Shown here: positions 25,416-34,750 of the stretch, one piece after another
Numbering within the stretch: the stretch's first letter is position 1
Layout: every line of letters starts with the position of its first letter
Assembly (NCBI GenBank): GCA_029287435.1
Contig: JARFRD010000033.1
Location: forward strand, 1-48,630
DNA: 48,630 bases
Direction: 5' to 3'
Source of the DNA: Gammaproteobacteria bacterium
Lineage (GTDB): Bacteria > Pseudomonadota > Gammaproteobacteria > SZUA-229
Made by a program: the position numbers and the translations under genes
The notes under the pieces: model-generated
What the model was told of the DNA's origin: nothing
The model's input: the letters and a program-made list of their open reading frames with translations, nothing else
The model's database searches: none

Positions 25416-27248
25416 ATGAAATTACATATTCCAGAACAAAATGCCCCGGCTGCGGATGCCATCCCGAACCATCCGCGCAAGCTGAAAAAGTGGCTGTCCG
25501 ATCTGCCTCACGCCAACATGGGCGAGATGACCAAGCAGATATTCAATGCTGTTCGCGAGCTGAACAGGCAAACCATGCCAAACAAGCACCGCCTGGAAAA
25601 CCTGGAACAGCTGCGTGAACCACTACGCAACATTTTTAACAACCTGGAAAAATATTTCATCAACCGTACATTACCGCTTCCTGAAAAGAGCCAGAAAATC
25701 GTACACCTGAACCAGTCCCTGCTGCAGGAGGTTTCTTACGGTTACAAGATCATCGTGTATGAAGCGGCGAATGCAATCGACAAGAAGGTTGATACAAAAA
25801 CACAAACGATTGCCATATTACGCGCCATTCGTTACCTGTCTGAATTACTGTTGCGTGCCAGTGAAGTTTACGAACCATATCCTGCAGGTACCTGGTATGA
25901 CATTCACCAGATGTATGCCTATGCAGAATCAAAAGGTATTCAGAACAAGGCCATGCCCGATAACGAATACGAACACAAAAAGGCAACAATAGAAGACTTT
26001 TACAAGCAGGTTCTGTTGTTTTCACTTGCTCGTCCAATTGCGCTGCGCCAAAGTGATTCCGAACGCGTCTACTCAAGACTGGCCGACTGGGCCAGGCTTA
26101 CCCGTCTTGGTAAAGATCCGCATGAAAACCAGATTAATCGTTACTTTTGTGCCAGCATGGACCTGGACCGACCACCCAGTTATCTTTCGGAACGGGATTG
26201 CCGTGGTGATGCCGATGTGCGCACGCTTGATGCCTCAGAACTGGTAGACAGTATTCGCAAGCAGATAAGTGAAATGAGCGATACAGACTCGCTTGCTGTT
26301 GGCAGCACCCTGTCACAGGAAACCTTGCAGGTGCTTGCCATGTCCTGGGGGATTTGTGCCAAGCGTCGTTTCTCACGTGCTGACCGCCGTGGTCACATCA
26401 AGGCAGCGATCGGCCTCGCGAATGCCGCGAGCGAGATTGCCAGTGAAGGTCAGCCAATCGACCTGGAAAAAGAAGCCGAAGAAATCATGCCCGGCCGCCG
26501 CCACGATATTACGCTGGAAGCCATCCCGGAAGACTTTGATGAAACCCGCTCTGAACTGAATACCGGCTATGTAACCCATCATGAACTTGGTGGCGATGGT
26601 GGCGAAGATGCCTGGGACATGGTTGCAAAAGGTCGCGTTTTAACCGAGACCTACGAGCGAACACGGCAGTTTCTCGATGATGAGAAAATGGGCCTGAACA
26701 AGGATAAAGACGAGCTGCAGTGGGAAATCGTGAATGTCAGCGCAGGTGGATATTGTCTGCGCTGGGACTCGGATACCACTTCAAAAGCACAGATCGGTGA
26801 AATCATTGCGTTACGCGAAAAAGAAGCCAGTGGTGATTTTGCATGGCGCATAGGGGTTATTCGCTGGATGCAGTACACACGCGAGAACGGGCTCGAGATT
26901 GGTGTACAGGTGCTATCACCCAAAGTCATGGCTGCTTCCGCGCAAAGAGCCAACAGGCCAGATGAGGCACCATTTGACTGCCTGATGCTGCCTGGCATCA
27001 AACCGCTGAAACAGCCGCCGACGGTATTACTTCCCGCGCACGCTTTCAGGAACAATGACCGGCTTAGAATCGCATTTATGGATCAGGCCATGAAGATACA
27101 ACTGGGCTCGGTGAAAGAGCATACCGGCTCGTTTACGCAATTCCAGTTCAGCACCAGCGAGGAAGCGGAACGGGTCGAAAAGGCAGAAAAGGAAAAATCT
27201 GCCGCCAAGAACAAGGATAATTTTGATGAACTTTGGTCATCACTATAA
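25416..27248 (+). CDS. PilZ-like C-terminal domain protein upstream of fimX
   Basis: This 610-residue soluble protein has two recognisable parts. The first 420 residues are largely helical, without a family I can name. A C-terminal region (about 425-540) resembles a PilZ domain, with 'WEIVNVSAGGYCLRWDS' matching the N/D-x-S-x-x-G half of the c-di-GMP site. The usual R-x-x-x-R motif just before it is not evident; 'TYERTRQFLDDEKMG' is the nearest arginine-rich stretch, so ligand binding is uncertain. The tail (about 575-610) is highly charged. It precedes the FimX homologue by 56 bp on the same strand. A similar gene adjoins fimX in pseudomonads, suggesting a joint role in twitching motility. 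No signal peptide or membrane helix is seen. Confidence 0.72.
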   Translation: MKLHIPEQNAPAADAIPNHPRKLKKWLSDLPHANMGEMTKQIFNAVRELNRQTMPNKHRLENLEQLREPLRNIFNNLEKYFINRTLPLPEKSQKIVHLNQSLLQEVSYGYKIIVYEAANAIDKKVDTKTQTIAILRAIRYLSELLLRASEVYEPYPAGTWYDIHQMYAYAESKGIQNKAMPDNEYEHKKATIEDFYKQVLLFSLARPIALRQSDSERVYSRLADWARLTRLGKDPHENQINRYFCASMDLDRPPSYLSERDCRGDADVRTLDASELVDSIRKQISEMSDTDSLAVGSTLSQETLQVLAMSWGICAKRRFSRADRRGHIKAAIGLANAASEIASEGQPIDLEKEAEEIMPGRRHDITLEAIPEDFDETRSELNTGYVTHHELGGDGGEDAWDMVAKGRVLTETYERTRQFLDDEKMGLNKDKDELQWEIVNVSAGGYCLRWDSDTTSKAQIGEIIALREKEASGDFAWRIGVIRWMQYTRENGLEIGVQVLSPKVMAASAQRANRPDEAPFDCLMLPGIKPLKQPPTVLLPAHAFRNNDRLRIAFMDQAMKIQLGSVKEHTGSFTQFQFSTSEEAERVEKAEKEKSAAKNKDNFDELWSSL

Positions 27249-27304
27249 TCCAAACAATCAGACACACAGCGCAAGCAATAGAGAGTTAAAACCGGGTAAC
27301 ACAA

Positions 27305-29395
27305 GTGGAAGATAAAACCATTAACCTAGTCGTCATCGATGACTCATTTGACACAGAAGAGAAAGTAGTCAGCACACTACGCAACGAGGGTTATGCTGCT
27401 CGTTCAAGCCGCGTTGAAGACGAAGAGGACCTGTGTGAAATCATAGCCAAGAAGGAACCCGACCTTGTTCTGTATACCAAAGGTATGGAGTTCATCTCAC
27501 TCAAAGACACCTGTGACTGCCTCAAGAAACATATGAATGGCACGCCCGTACCGGTGATTGCCGTTGAAAAAAACGGCACTGAATCCTCCACAGTCGAAGC
27601 AATGAGAGACGGCGCTGTTGACCTGTCGTCTTACGGCAACATGGAGCATCTGCGTATGGTCATCGACCGCGAAGTCAATGCACTTCGCAACTGGCGCCAG
27701 ATGAACAAACTCGAAACTTCAATGAAAGAATCCGAACGACGCTGCTCTTCGCTGCTCGACAGCTCGCGTGACGCAATTGCTTACGTTCATGAAGGTATGC
27801 ATGTTTATTCAAATGCCTCCTACCTGGAACTGTTCGGACTCGAAGAATCTGACGAACTCGAAGGCATGCCTATTCTGGATATGGTCGCACCTGATAACAG
27901 GGATGATTTCAAATCGTTCCTGCGTGATTATCTACAGAAAGACGCGACCACTGAAGCACATAAAACACATTTACAAAAACCGGACGGCACACAGTTCGAA
28001 GGTGAAATGGAATTTTCGCCAGCGAGCATTGAAGGCGAACCTTGTATACAGGTCATTATTCGCAAGGAAGATGTTGATAGTGAAGCCATGCAGGAAAAAC
28101 TCAAGGAGCTGAGTCAGAAGGACCAGCTTACAGGGCTCTACAATCGCCAGTACTGTCTCGATGTTCTCGAAAACACCATCAGCAAATGTGAAGACGAAGA
28201 AATGAAAGCTGCCCTGATGGAAGTGCAACTGGATAACTTCGAAGATATTAAAAACAATGTAGGTGCTATCCAGGCTGACACGGTTATCAAGGAAGCCGCG
28301 AAAGTACTGCAGGGCGCTACACATAAAGGCGATGTTGTTTCATACATGCACCCAAGCTTTACTGTCATTGCCTACAAGCAGGATGAAGACTCGGCTTACG
28401 ATTATGCAAGAGAACTGCAGAACGCCGTAATGGACCTCGTGGTGAATATAGGCGACGAGAAAATCAATACAACATGTTGCATAGGCATCACACTGATCGA
28501 CAAGACTTCACCTGAAGTAAGCGAGGTCCTGCGACGTGCTGACAAGGTACTGGATGAAGCAGCCGATGCTGGCACCAACCAGATCAAGACCTATGTACCG
28601 GAAAAGGGTGAACTCACGCGCAAGGAAGTTGATACACGTTTCAGGGATCAGCTAACCCAGGCACTTAAAGATGATCAGTTTGTACTGCATTACCAGCCAA
28701 TTATCAGTCTGCATGGTGATACCGATGAGCGTTATGAAGTATTCGTTCGCATGCTCACAGAGGAAAGCAATGAACTCATCATGCCGCAGGATTTTCTGCC
28801 GGCAGCAGAACGCATTGGCATGGCAATCGCGATTGACCGCTGGGTGCTCTATCGTGTCATCCAGGACCTGATCAAGCGCACTTCCGAAGGCAAGACAACT
28901 CGCTTCTTCATCAAGCTGTCGGCAGCATCAATCAAGGACGAAACCCTGATCGAGTGGATTGAATTCCAGATCAAGGATAAAGATCTGCCAGAAAATGCGC
29001 TTGTCTTCGAAGTGAAAGAATCTGTTGCAGTAACCAACCTGAAGAATGCCAAAGACCTCGCCCAGGGACTGAAGAAAATCAAATGCGGCTTCGTACTCGA
29101 TGATTTTGGCTCAGGCACCAATCCGTTCCAGCTACTGGAACATATAGAAGTGGATTACATTCGCCTCGACAAGACATTCATGGGTGATCTGACTGAAAAC
29201 GCACAAACACAGGAAACTGTACAGAAACTGGCTGAACAGGCTTCGGAACTGGGCAAGTTCACCATTGCCCAGTTCGTGAAAGATGCTAACAGCCTGTCAC
29301 TGCTCTGGGGTATGGGTGTCAACTTCATCCAGGGCCACTTCCTGCAGGAACCGCAGGCCGAGATGAATTACGACTTCACGGACATTGCCGGCTAA
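27305..29395 (+). CDS. fimX: FimX-type c-di-GMP receptor (REC-PAS-GGDEF-EAL, catalytically degenerate)
   Basis: This is a 696-residue polar regulator of type IV pilus assembly; length and domain order match FimX of Pseudomonas (691 residues). An N-terminal receiver-like domain (about 5-125) keeps the acidic pair Asp12-Asp13 but lacks the phospho-acceptor Asp (position read as LVLYTKG). A PAS domain spans about 145-255. The GGDEF domain (about 270-430) has MHPSF (348-352) in place of GGDEF. The EAL domain (about 445-690) has EVF (478-480) in place of EAL, although 'FVLDDFGSGTNPF' is preserved. It should therefore bind c-di-GMP but neither make nor cleave it. GTG at 27305 is the start, with GGTAA upstream. 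It is co-oriented with the PilZ-like gene. Confidence 0.88.
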   Translation: MEDKTINLVVIDDSFDTEEKVVSTLRNEGYAARSSRVEDEEDLCEIIAKKEPDLVLYTKGMEFISLKDTCDCLKKHMNGTPVPVIAVEKNGTESSTVEAMRDGAVDLSSYGNMEHLRMVIDREVNALRNWRQMNKLETSMKESERRCSSLLDSSRDAIAYVHEGMHVYSNASYLELFGLEESDELEGMPILDMVAPDNRDDFKSFLRDYLQKDATTEAHKTHLQKPDGTQFEGEMEFSPASIEGEPCIQVIIRKEDVDSEAMQEKLKELSQKDQLTGLYNRQYCLDVLENTISKCEDEEMKAALMEVQLDNFEDIKNNVGAIQADTVIKEAAKVLQGATHKGDVVSYMHPSFTVIAYKQDEDSAYDYARELQNAVMDLVVNIGDEKINTTCCIGITLIDKTSPEVSEVLRRADKVLDEAADAGTNQIKTYVPEKGELTRKEVDTRFRDQLTQALKDDQFVLHYQPIISLHGDTDERYEVFVRMLTEESNELIMPQDFLPAAERIGMAIAIDRWVLYRVIQDLIKRTSEGKTTRFFIKLSAASIKDETLIEWIEFQIKDKDLPENALVFEVKESVAVTNLKNAKDLAQGLKKIKCGFVLDDFGSGTNPFQLLEHIEVDYIRLDKTFMGDLTENAQTQETVQKLAEQASELGKFTIAQFVKDANSLSLLWGMGVNFIQGHFLQEPQAEMNYDFTDIAG

Positions 29396-29403
29396 GCAGT
29401 TAT

Positions 29404-30288
29404 TCAGCCCGCTGCCTGCAGTGCAGCAATACGCTCCTGCAGCGGCGGGTGACTCATAAACAGCTTGCGCATACCTTCGGCTAGCCCCGCGTTAATGCCA
29501 AACGCAACCATCTGATCCGGCAAACTGGATGGTTCATGTACTGCCTGCAAGCGCTGTAGTGCCGCAATCATTTTCTCTCTTCCCGCAAGAGATGCACCCC
29601 CGGCATCGGCCCGGAATTCACGCAATCTCGAGAAATACATCACGATCGCACTGGCGAGGATACCAAACACGATCTGCGCCACAATACTGGTAATGTAATA
29701 CGCCGGGCCGTAACCGCGTTCAGTCTTGAATACCACGCGGTCAACAATATGACCGACAACGCGTGAGAAAAATATGACGAAGGTGTTTACCACGCCCTGA
29801 ATCAGCGCCAGGGTCACCATGTCACCATTAGCAACATGGGAAACCTCGTGTCCGAGTACGGCCTCGGCTTCATCCATTTTCATGTTATTGATCAGGCCGG
29901 TACTTACCGCAACCAGTGCACTGTTGCGTGTCATACCGGTTGCAAAGGCATTGATATCGGGTGAGTTGTAGACAGCGACTTCAGGCATGGCAATACCTGC
30001 CTGTTCAGCCTGGCGCTTAACGGTTGTCAGCAACCATTCCTGCGTTTTGTTTTGCGGTTGTGTAATCACCTGCGCGCCAGTCATGCGCTTGGCACTCCAT
30101 TTCGATATAGCCAGCGATATAAACGAACCGCCCATACCAAACACAGCAGAAAAGATCAGCAGTGCCTGTAAATCCAGGTCAACATTGTTTTCCTGTAGCA
30201 GGGAATCAACACCCAGCAAACTGAGTACGATGCTCAGGATAACCAGCACAGCGATGTTAGTTGCAAGGAATAACGCTATTCTTTTCAT
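29404..30288 (-). CDS. htpX: Membrane metalloprotease HtpX
   Basis: HtpX is a zinc-dependent inner-membrane protease that removes misfolded membrane proteins. The product (294 residues from ATG 30288) has two N-terminal membrane helices (about 5-28 and 40-62). The zinc motif is HEVSH (about residues 147-151) in '[17 protein letters not shown]', with two more hydrophobic segments after it. The third zinc ligand is the Glu in '[18 protein letters not shown]'. '[18 protein letters not shown]' is a family hallmark. The open frame begins two codons earlier with TTG, but the ATG at 30288 fits the family start MKRI. It converges on fimX with only 8 bp between stop codons. A dispersed inverted repeat fills its upstream region. 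Confidence 0.95.
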   Translation of the reverse strand: MKRIALFLATNIAVLVILSIVLSLLGVDSLLQENNVDLDLQALLIFSAVFGMGGSFISLAISKWSAKRMTGAQVITQPQNKTQEWLLTTVKRQAEQAGIAMPEVAVYNSPDINAFATGMTRNSALVAVSTGLINNMKMDEAEAVLGHEVSHVANGDMVTLALIQGVVNTFVIFFSRVVGHIVDRVVFKTERGYGPAYYITSIVAQIVFGILASAIVMYFSRLREFRADAGGASLAGREKMIAALQRLQAVHEPSSLPDQMVAFGINAGLAEGMRKLFMSHPPLQERIAALQAAG

Positions 30289-30305
30289 ATTCAAACCCGT
30301 TTATT

Positions 30306-30436
30306 GCCACGGAGGCACAGAGAACACGTAGATATTTTTTAATATGCGGTCAATAGCCGAAGATTCAAGATTCAGGTTAAAAAACCGAAGTCGACATAAC
30401 TACAAGAATCCTTCGTGTTCTCTGTGCCTTCGTGGC
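30306..30436. repeat. REP/MITE-like inverted repeat between parC and htpX
   Basis: The left arm (30306-30331) is GCCACGGAGGCACAGAGAAC plus CACGTAG. The right arm (30411-30436) is its reverse complement with two mismatches. The arms enclose about 79 bp of AT-rich sequence. The right arm ends 2 bp from the parC stop codon and the left arm is 17 bp from the htpX start. Aligned to the element at 228-318, the arms differ almost only by G/A transitions (consensus CCRCRGAGRCRCRGAGA). No open reading frame lies inside. Confidence 0.75.
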
Positions 30437-30438
30437 GA

Positions 30439-32709
30439 TTATTCCTCTACGTGCGGATTTTGCTCAACTTCGAGACGATCGACACTGCGGTAACCGCGCG
30501 GCAGTTTGAGTCCACGCCGGCCGCGCTCACCGTAGTAGCTATCGACTTCATCGGGCTTCATATTCTTGTATTTCTTCCCGGAATGCACAGTCATCTTCTC
30601 GCCATCCTGGATTAACGACAACGCGCAGACCGACTCTTCGCCTGACTTGAGCCTGGCTGCGGGTACATTGATAATCTTGTTACCCTTGCCTCGCGCCATT
30701 TGCGGCAGCTCAGCAAGTTCCGTAACCAGCATATGGCCTTCCGTGGTTATCGCCACGATATAGTCGTGCTCGATATCGCGCACAGGCACAGCCGGTAGCG
30801 CTTTGGCCTGTTTGCCAACATTCAATACTGCTTTACCATTTTTGGTTCGAGCCTGGATATCGCCCAGACGTACGACGAAACCGTAACCAAAATCACTGCC
30901 CAGCAGATACAAATCATCCGGCGCACCGATCATGGCCGATATAAATACTGCGCCCGATGGAATATTAAAGTAACTGGTCAGTGGTTCACCCTGGCCACGC
31001 GCCGATGGCAATTTATGCGCCGGCAAAGTGTAGGCACGGCCGGTCGAGTCCATGAATACGGCTAGCTGGTTGCTCTTGCCGCAGGCAGAATCCTGGTATT
31101 CATCACCCGCCTTGTAATTAAGTTTGCGCGCATCAATTTCATGCCCCTTGGCAGCGCGCACCCAGCCTTTTTTCGACAGCACCACTGTAATCGGATCACT
31201 TGAGATCAATGCAGTTTCATCCATAGCCTGCGCAGATTCGCGCTCGATGATCGGTGAACGTCGTTCATCACCATATTTTTCCGCATCAGCCACGATTTCT
31301 TTCTTGATCAGAGTCTTCAGGCGTGTTGCTGAACCCAGAATCTTCTCCAGCTGCTCACGTTCTGTAGCAAGCTCTTCCTGCTCGCCACGAATTTTCATTT
31401 CTTCAAGTTTTGCAAGATGACGCAGTTTCAGTTCAAGGATAGCTTCGGCCTGCTCATCACTGATCTTGAAACGCTGCATCAATACCGGTTTGGGCTTGTC
31501 ATTCTCACGAATGATTGCAATGACTTCATCGATATTCAGGAATGCAATTAACAATCCCTCGAGAATATGCAGGCGCTTGTTAACCTTATCGAGTCGCCAC
31601 TGCAGGCGTCGGCGCACGGTAACCGTGCGGAACTTGAGCCACTCGTTTAACAGCAGTAACAGGTCCTTGACCTGCGGTCTGCCATTGATACCGATCACGT
31701 TCATGTTGATGCGGTAACTACGTTCGAGATCCGTGGTCGCGAACAAATGCTTCATTAAATCTTCTTTATTAATCCGGTTTGATCGCGGCACAATGACAAT
31801 GCGCGTTGGATTTTCATGATCGGATTCATCACGCAGGTCCTCGACCATTGGCAGCTTTTTCGCAGTCATTTGCTGCGCTATCTGTTCCAGTACCTTGTTG
31901 CCGGATACCTGGTAAGGCAGGGCCGTGATGATGATGTCACCATCTTCCACTTCATATACCGCACGCTGACGGATATTGCCGTGCCCGGTACGGTAAGCCT
32001 CAAGGATTTCTGCACGTGGCGTGATTATTTCTGCTTCGGTCGGAAAGTCCGGTCCCTTGATGTGTTCACAGATATCTTCGAGCGTTGACTTGGGTTTATC
32101 CAGAAGACGTATACAGGCACTCGCTACTTCATTCAGGTTGTGCGGCAGGATATCGGTTGCCATACCCACAGCAATACCGGTACCGCCGTTTAGCAGCACA
32201 TTGGGCAGACGCGCCGGCAGCATTTCAGGTTCTTGCATAGTGCCGTCAAAATTCGGTATCCAGTTAACCGTGCCCTGCCCCAGCTCACCAAGCAGGACTT
32301 CAGCATACGGCGCCAGTCTCGATTCGGTATAACGCATCGCGGCAAAAGACTTGGGGTCGTCCGGCGATCCCCAGTTACCCTGGCCATCAACCAGCGGATA
32401 ACGGTAGGAGAATGGTTGTGCCATCAACACCATGGCCTCGTAACAGGCACTGTCGCCGTGTGGATGATATTTACCCAGCACGTCACCGACAGTGCGTGCC
32501 GATTTCTTGTGCTTGGATGCAGCACTCAGCCCCAGCTCCGACATGGCATAGACAATACGACGCTGTACCGGCTTGAGGCCATCACCGATATAAGGCAGTG
32601 CACGATCGAGAATAACGTACATGGAATAATCCAGGTAGGCTTTCTCGGTGAATTCGTAAAGCGGCAGCTGTTCGATGCCTTCGAAATCGATTTCAGATTG
32701 ATCGGTCAT
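30439..32709 (-). CDS. parC: DNA topoisomerase IV subunit A
   Basis: ParC is the DNA-cleaving subunit of topoisomerase IV, which decatenates daughter chromosomes. The 756-residue length fits ParC and not the longer GyrA. The catalytic tyrosine is Tyr127 in '[17 protein letters not shown]'. The quinolone-resistance region '[17 protein letters not shown]' keeps the sensitive-type Ser87 and Glu91. The C-terminal part is a beta-pinwheel whose repeats include '[20 protein letters not shown]'. It lies 55 bp after parE on the same strand. The gap holds a half copy of the dispersed repeat, and a full copy follows the stop codon. Confidence 0.98.
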   Translation of the reverse strand: MTDQSEIDFEGIEQLPLYEFTEKAYLDYSMYVILDRALPYIGDGLKPVQRRIVYAMSELGLSAASKHKKSARTVGDVLGKYHPHGDSACYEAMVLMAQPFSYRYPLVDGQGNWGSPDDPKSFAAMRYTESRLAPYAEVLLGELGQGTVNWIPNFDGTMQEPEMLPARLPNVLLNGGTGIAVGMATDILPHNLNEVASACIRLLDKPKSTLEDICEHIKGPDFPTEAEIITPRAEILEAYRTGHGNIRQRAVYEVEDGDIIITALPYQVSGNKVLEQIAQQMTAKKLPMVEDLRDESDHENPTRIVIVPRSNRINKEDLMKHLFATTDLERSYRINMNVIGINGRPQVKDLLLLLNEWLKFRTVTVRRRLQWRLDKVNKRLHILEGLLIAFLNIDEVIAIIRENDKPKPVLMQRFKISDEQAEAILELKLRHLAKLEEMKIRGEQEELATEREQLEKILGSATRLKTLIKKEIVADAEKYGDERRSPIIERESAQAMDETALISSDPITVVLSKKGWVRAAKGHEIDARKLNYKAGDEYQDSACGKSNQLAVFMDSTGRAYTLPAHKLPSARGQGEPLTSYFNIPSGAVFISAMIGAPDDLYLLGSDFGYGFVVRLGDIQARTKNGKAVLNVGKQAKALPAVPVRDIEHDYIVAITTEGHMLVTELAELPQMARGKGNKIINVPAARLKSGEESVCALSLIQDGEKMTVHSGKKYKNMKPDEVDSYYGERGRRGLKLPRGYRSVDRLEVEQNPHVEE

Positions 32710-32742
32710 AATTTAATAAAACTATTATTAATATTTTGTTCA

Positions 32743-32755
32743 CCGCAAAGGCGCA
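32743..32755. repeat. Half copy of the CCRCRGAGRC repeat between parE and parC
   Basis: CCGCAAAGGCGCA matches the outer 13 bases of the repeat arms at 228 and 30306 with one substitution (AAG for GAG). Only one arm is present, 9 bp from the parE stop codon. It may be a decayed remnant; a chance match to a 13-mer of this composition cannot be excluded. Confidence 0.35.
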
Positions 32756-32764
32756 ATATAATTT

Positions 32765-34648
32765 TTAAACAACAGCCAGGTCGCCTTTCTTTTCTAACCA
32801 CGCCTTGCGATCGGCAGCACGCTTTCTTCCTAGCAACATATCCAGCATCTGGTTGCTCTTGTCGCCCTTGTCCAGCGTCAACTGCACCAGCTTGCGTGTA
32901 TCAGGCGACATCGTGGTTACACGTAATTGCATCGGGTTCATTTCACCCAAACCTTTAAAGCGGGTTACGCTGACCTTGCCGCGTTTCTTTTCTGCCGCTA
33001 TACGATCAAGTACACCTTCTTTTTCAGCTGCATCCAGCGCATAGAACACTTCCTTGCCTACATCGATGCGGTACAGGGGAGGTATAGCGATATAAATATG
33101 CCCGGCTTCTACCAGCGGCCTGAAATGACGCAGGAACAAGGCACACAGCAGTGTCGCAATGTGATAACCGTCAGAGTCTGCGTCAGCGAGCACACAGACC
33201 TTGCCGTAACGCAGATCCCTGATGTTACTCGAACCGGGTTCAACGCCCAGGGCCACGGATATGTCATGCACTTCCTGTGAAGCAAGCACCTGGTCCGGCG
33301 ACACTTCCCAGGTATTCAGAATTTTTCCGCGCAGCGGCATGATCGCCTGGTATTCCCTGTCACGCGCCTGCTTGGCCGAGCCGCCAGCAGAGTCGCCCTC
33401 AACCAGGAAAATCTCGGTTCGTGCAGAATCCTGCGATGAACAGTCCGCAAGTTTGCCCGGCAGTGCTGGGCCGGTCGTCACTTTTTTCCGTACTACCTTG
33501 CGCCCGGCACGCAGCCGTTTTTGTGCATTCTCGATCGCCAGCATCGCAATGGCTTCACCGGCATCAGTGTGTGTATTCAGCCACAGGCTGAATGCGTCCT
33601 TGACGACACCGGAAACAAAAGCAGCACATTCACGTGATGACAGGCGTTCCTTTGTCTGCCCGGAGAACTGAGGGTCTTCCAGTTTTACCGACAGCACGTA
33701 ACAGACACGATCCCAGACATCTTCCGGACTGATTTTTACGCCACGCGGTACCAGGCTGCGGAACTCACAAAACTCGCGCAGCGCTTCGGTCAAACCGGTG
33801 CGCAAACCATTCACATGGGTACCGCCCTGCGCCGTCGGAATCAGGTTAACGTATGATTCTGCAACCAGCTCACCCGCTTCAACCAGCCAGGTCAAAGCCC
33901 AGTCCACGGTCTCATTGCTACCAGACAGATTTCCGGTAAAAGGCTCCTGCGGCATGGTTTCCTTATCGAACAGGTTTTCGCCGAGATAATCCTGCAAGCC
34001 ACCTTCATATAACCAGCTGTCTTTCTCGCCACTCTTCTGGTCAACAAACGATACTTGCAGGCCCGGGCATAATACAGCCTTGGCGCGCAGCACGTGTTTT
34101 AAGCGCGGAACCGAGAAATTAATCGAATCAAAGTATTTCTTTTCTGGCCAGAAATGGATCACGGTACCGGTATTGCGTTTGCCGACGGTGCCGTTTTTCT
34201 TCAGGTTGCTGGTCTTGGCGCCCTTCTTGAACACCATGTTGTAGACATTGCCATCACGTTTTACTTCAACCTCGAGCTTCGATGACAACGCATTAACCAC
34301 GGAGACACCAACACCGTGCAATCCGCCCGAGAACTGGTAATTTTTATTGGAAAACTTTCCGCCTGCATGCAGTTTGGTAAGGATAACTTCAACGCCTGGA
34401 ATTTTTTCTTCCGGGTGTTTATCAACAGGCATACCCCTGCCGTCATCACTGACAGAAAGTGAGCCATCCTTGTGAAGCACGACGTCTATTTTGCTGGCAT
34501 GGCCGGCAATCGCCTCATCGACACTGTTATCGATAACTTCCTGGGCAAGATGATTGGGACGGCTGGTATCGGTATACATACCCGGCCGTTTTTGTACCGG
34601 TTCAAGGCCGGTTAATACCTCGATGGCAGAGGCATCGTATTTACTCAT
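32765..34648 (-). CDS. parE: DNA topoisomerase IV subunit B
   Basis: ParE supplies the ATPase of topoisomerase IV. The 627-residue size separates it from GyrB, which is about 800 residues in gammaproteobacteria. The GHKL ATPase fold shows 'EVIDNSVDEAIAGHASKID' (Mg-ATP Asn), 'SDDGRGMPVDKHPEEK' and 'GGLHGVGVSVVNALS'. The Toprim domain contains 'FLVEGDSAGGSAKQARDREY' and 'VLADADSDGYHIATLL', carrying the catalytic Glu and the DxD metal ligands. The start MSKYDASAIEVLTGLEPV at 34648 matches the family. It is the first gene of the parE-parC pair and is divergent from the addA-like gene across 102 bp. Confidence 0.98.
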   Translation of the reverse strand: MSKYDASAIEVLTGLEPVQKRPGMYTDTSRPNHLAQEVIDNSVDEAIAGHASKIDVVLHKDGSLSVSDDGRGMPVDKHPEEKIPGVEVILTKLHAGGKFSNKNYQFSGGLHGVGVSVVNALSSKLEVEVKRDGNVYNMVFKKGAKTSNLKKNGTVGKRNTGTVIHFWPEKKYFDSINFSVPRLKHVLRAKAVLCPGLQVSFVDQKSGEKDSWLYEGGLQDYLGENLFDKETMPQEPFTGNLSGSNETVDWALTWLVEAGELVAESYVNLIPTAQGGTHVNGLRTGLTEALREFCEFRSLVPRGVKISPEDVWDRVCYVLSVKLEDPQFSGQTKERLSSRECAAFVSGVVKDAFSLWLNTHTDAGEAIAMLAIENAQKRLRAGRKVVRKKVTTGPALPGKLADCSSQDSARTEIFLVEGDSAGGSAKQARDREYQAIMPLRGKILNTWEVSPDQVLASQEVHDISVALGVEPGSSNIRDLRYGKVCVLADADSDGYHIATLLCALFLRHFRPLVEAGHIYIAIPPLYRIDVGKEVFYALDAAEKEGVLDRIAAEKKRGKVSVTRFKGLGEMNPMQLRVTTMSPDTRKLVQLTLDKGDKSNQMLDMLLGRKRAADRKAWLEKKGDLAVV

Positions 34649-34691
34649 GTTCTAATTATTAACTCTTCTAAACGTAGTTTTTTTAATCAAA

Positions 34692-34723
34692 GCGCGGAGC
34701 TATATATCGGGATTTTACTCCGC
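34692..34723. promoter_or_regulatory. Inverted repeat in the parE / addA divergent intergenic region
   Basis: GCGGAG (34694-34699) and CTCCGC (34718-34723) form a 6-bp inverted repeat around 18 AT-rich bases, about 45 bp from the parE start and 28 bp from the addA start. It could be an operator or a small transcript hairpin. The CGCGGAG sequence also resembles part of the dispersed repeat. There is no T-run. Confidence 0.25.
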
Positions 34724-34750
34724 TGACCGTAGGCCCTATGCTATCAGCCT

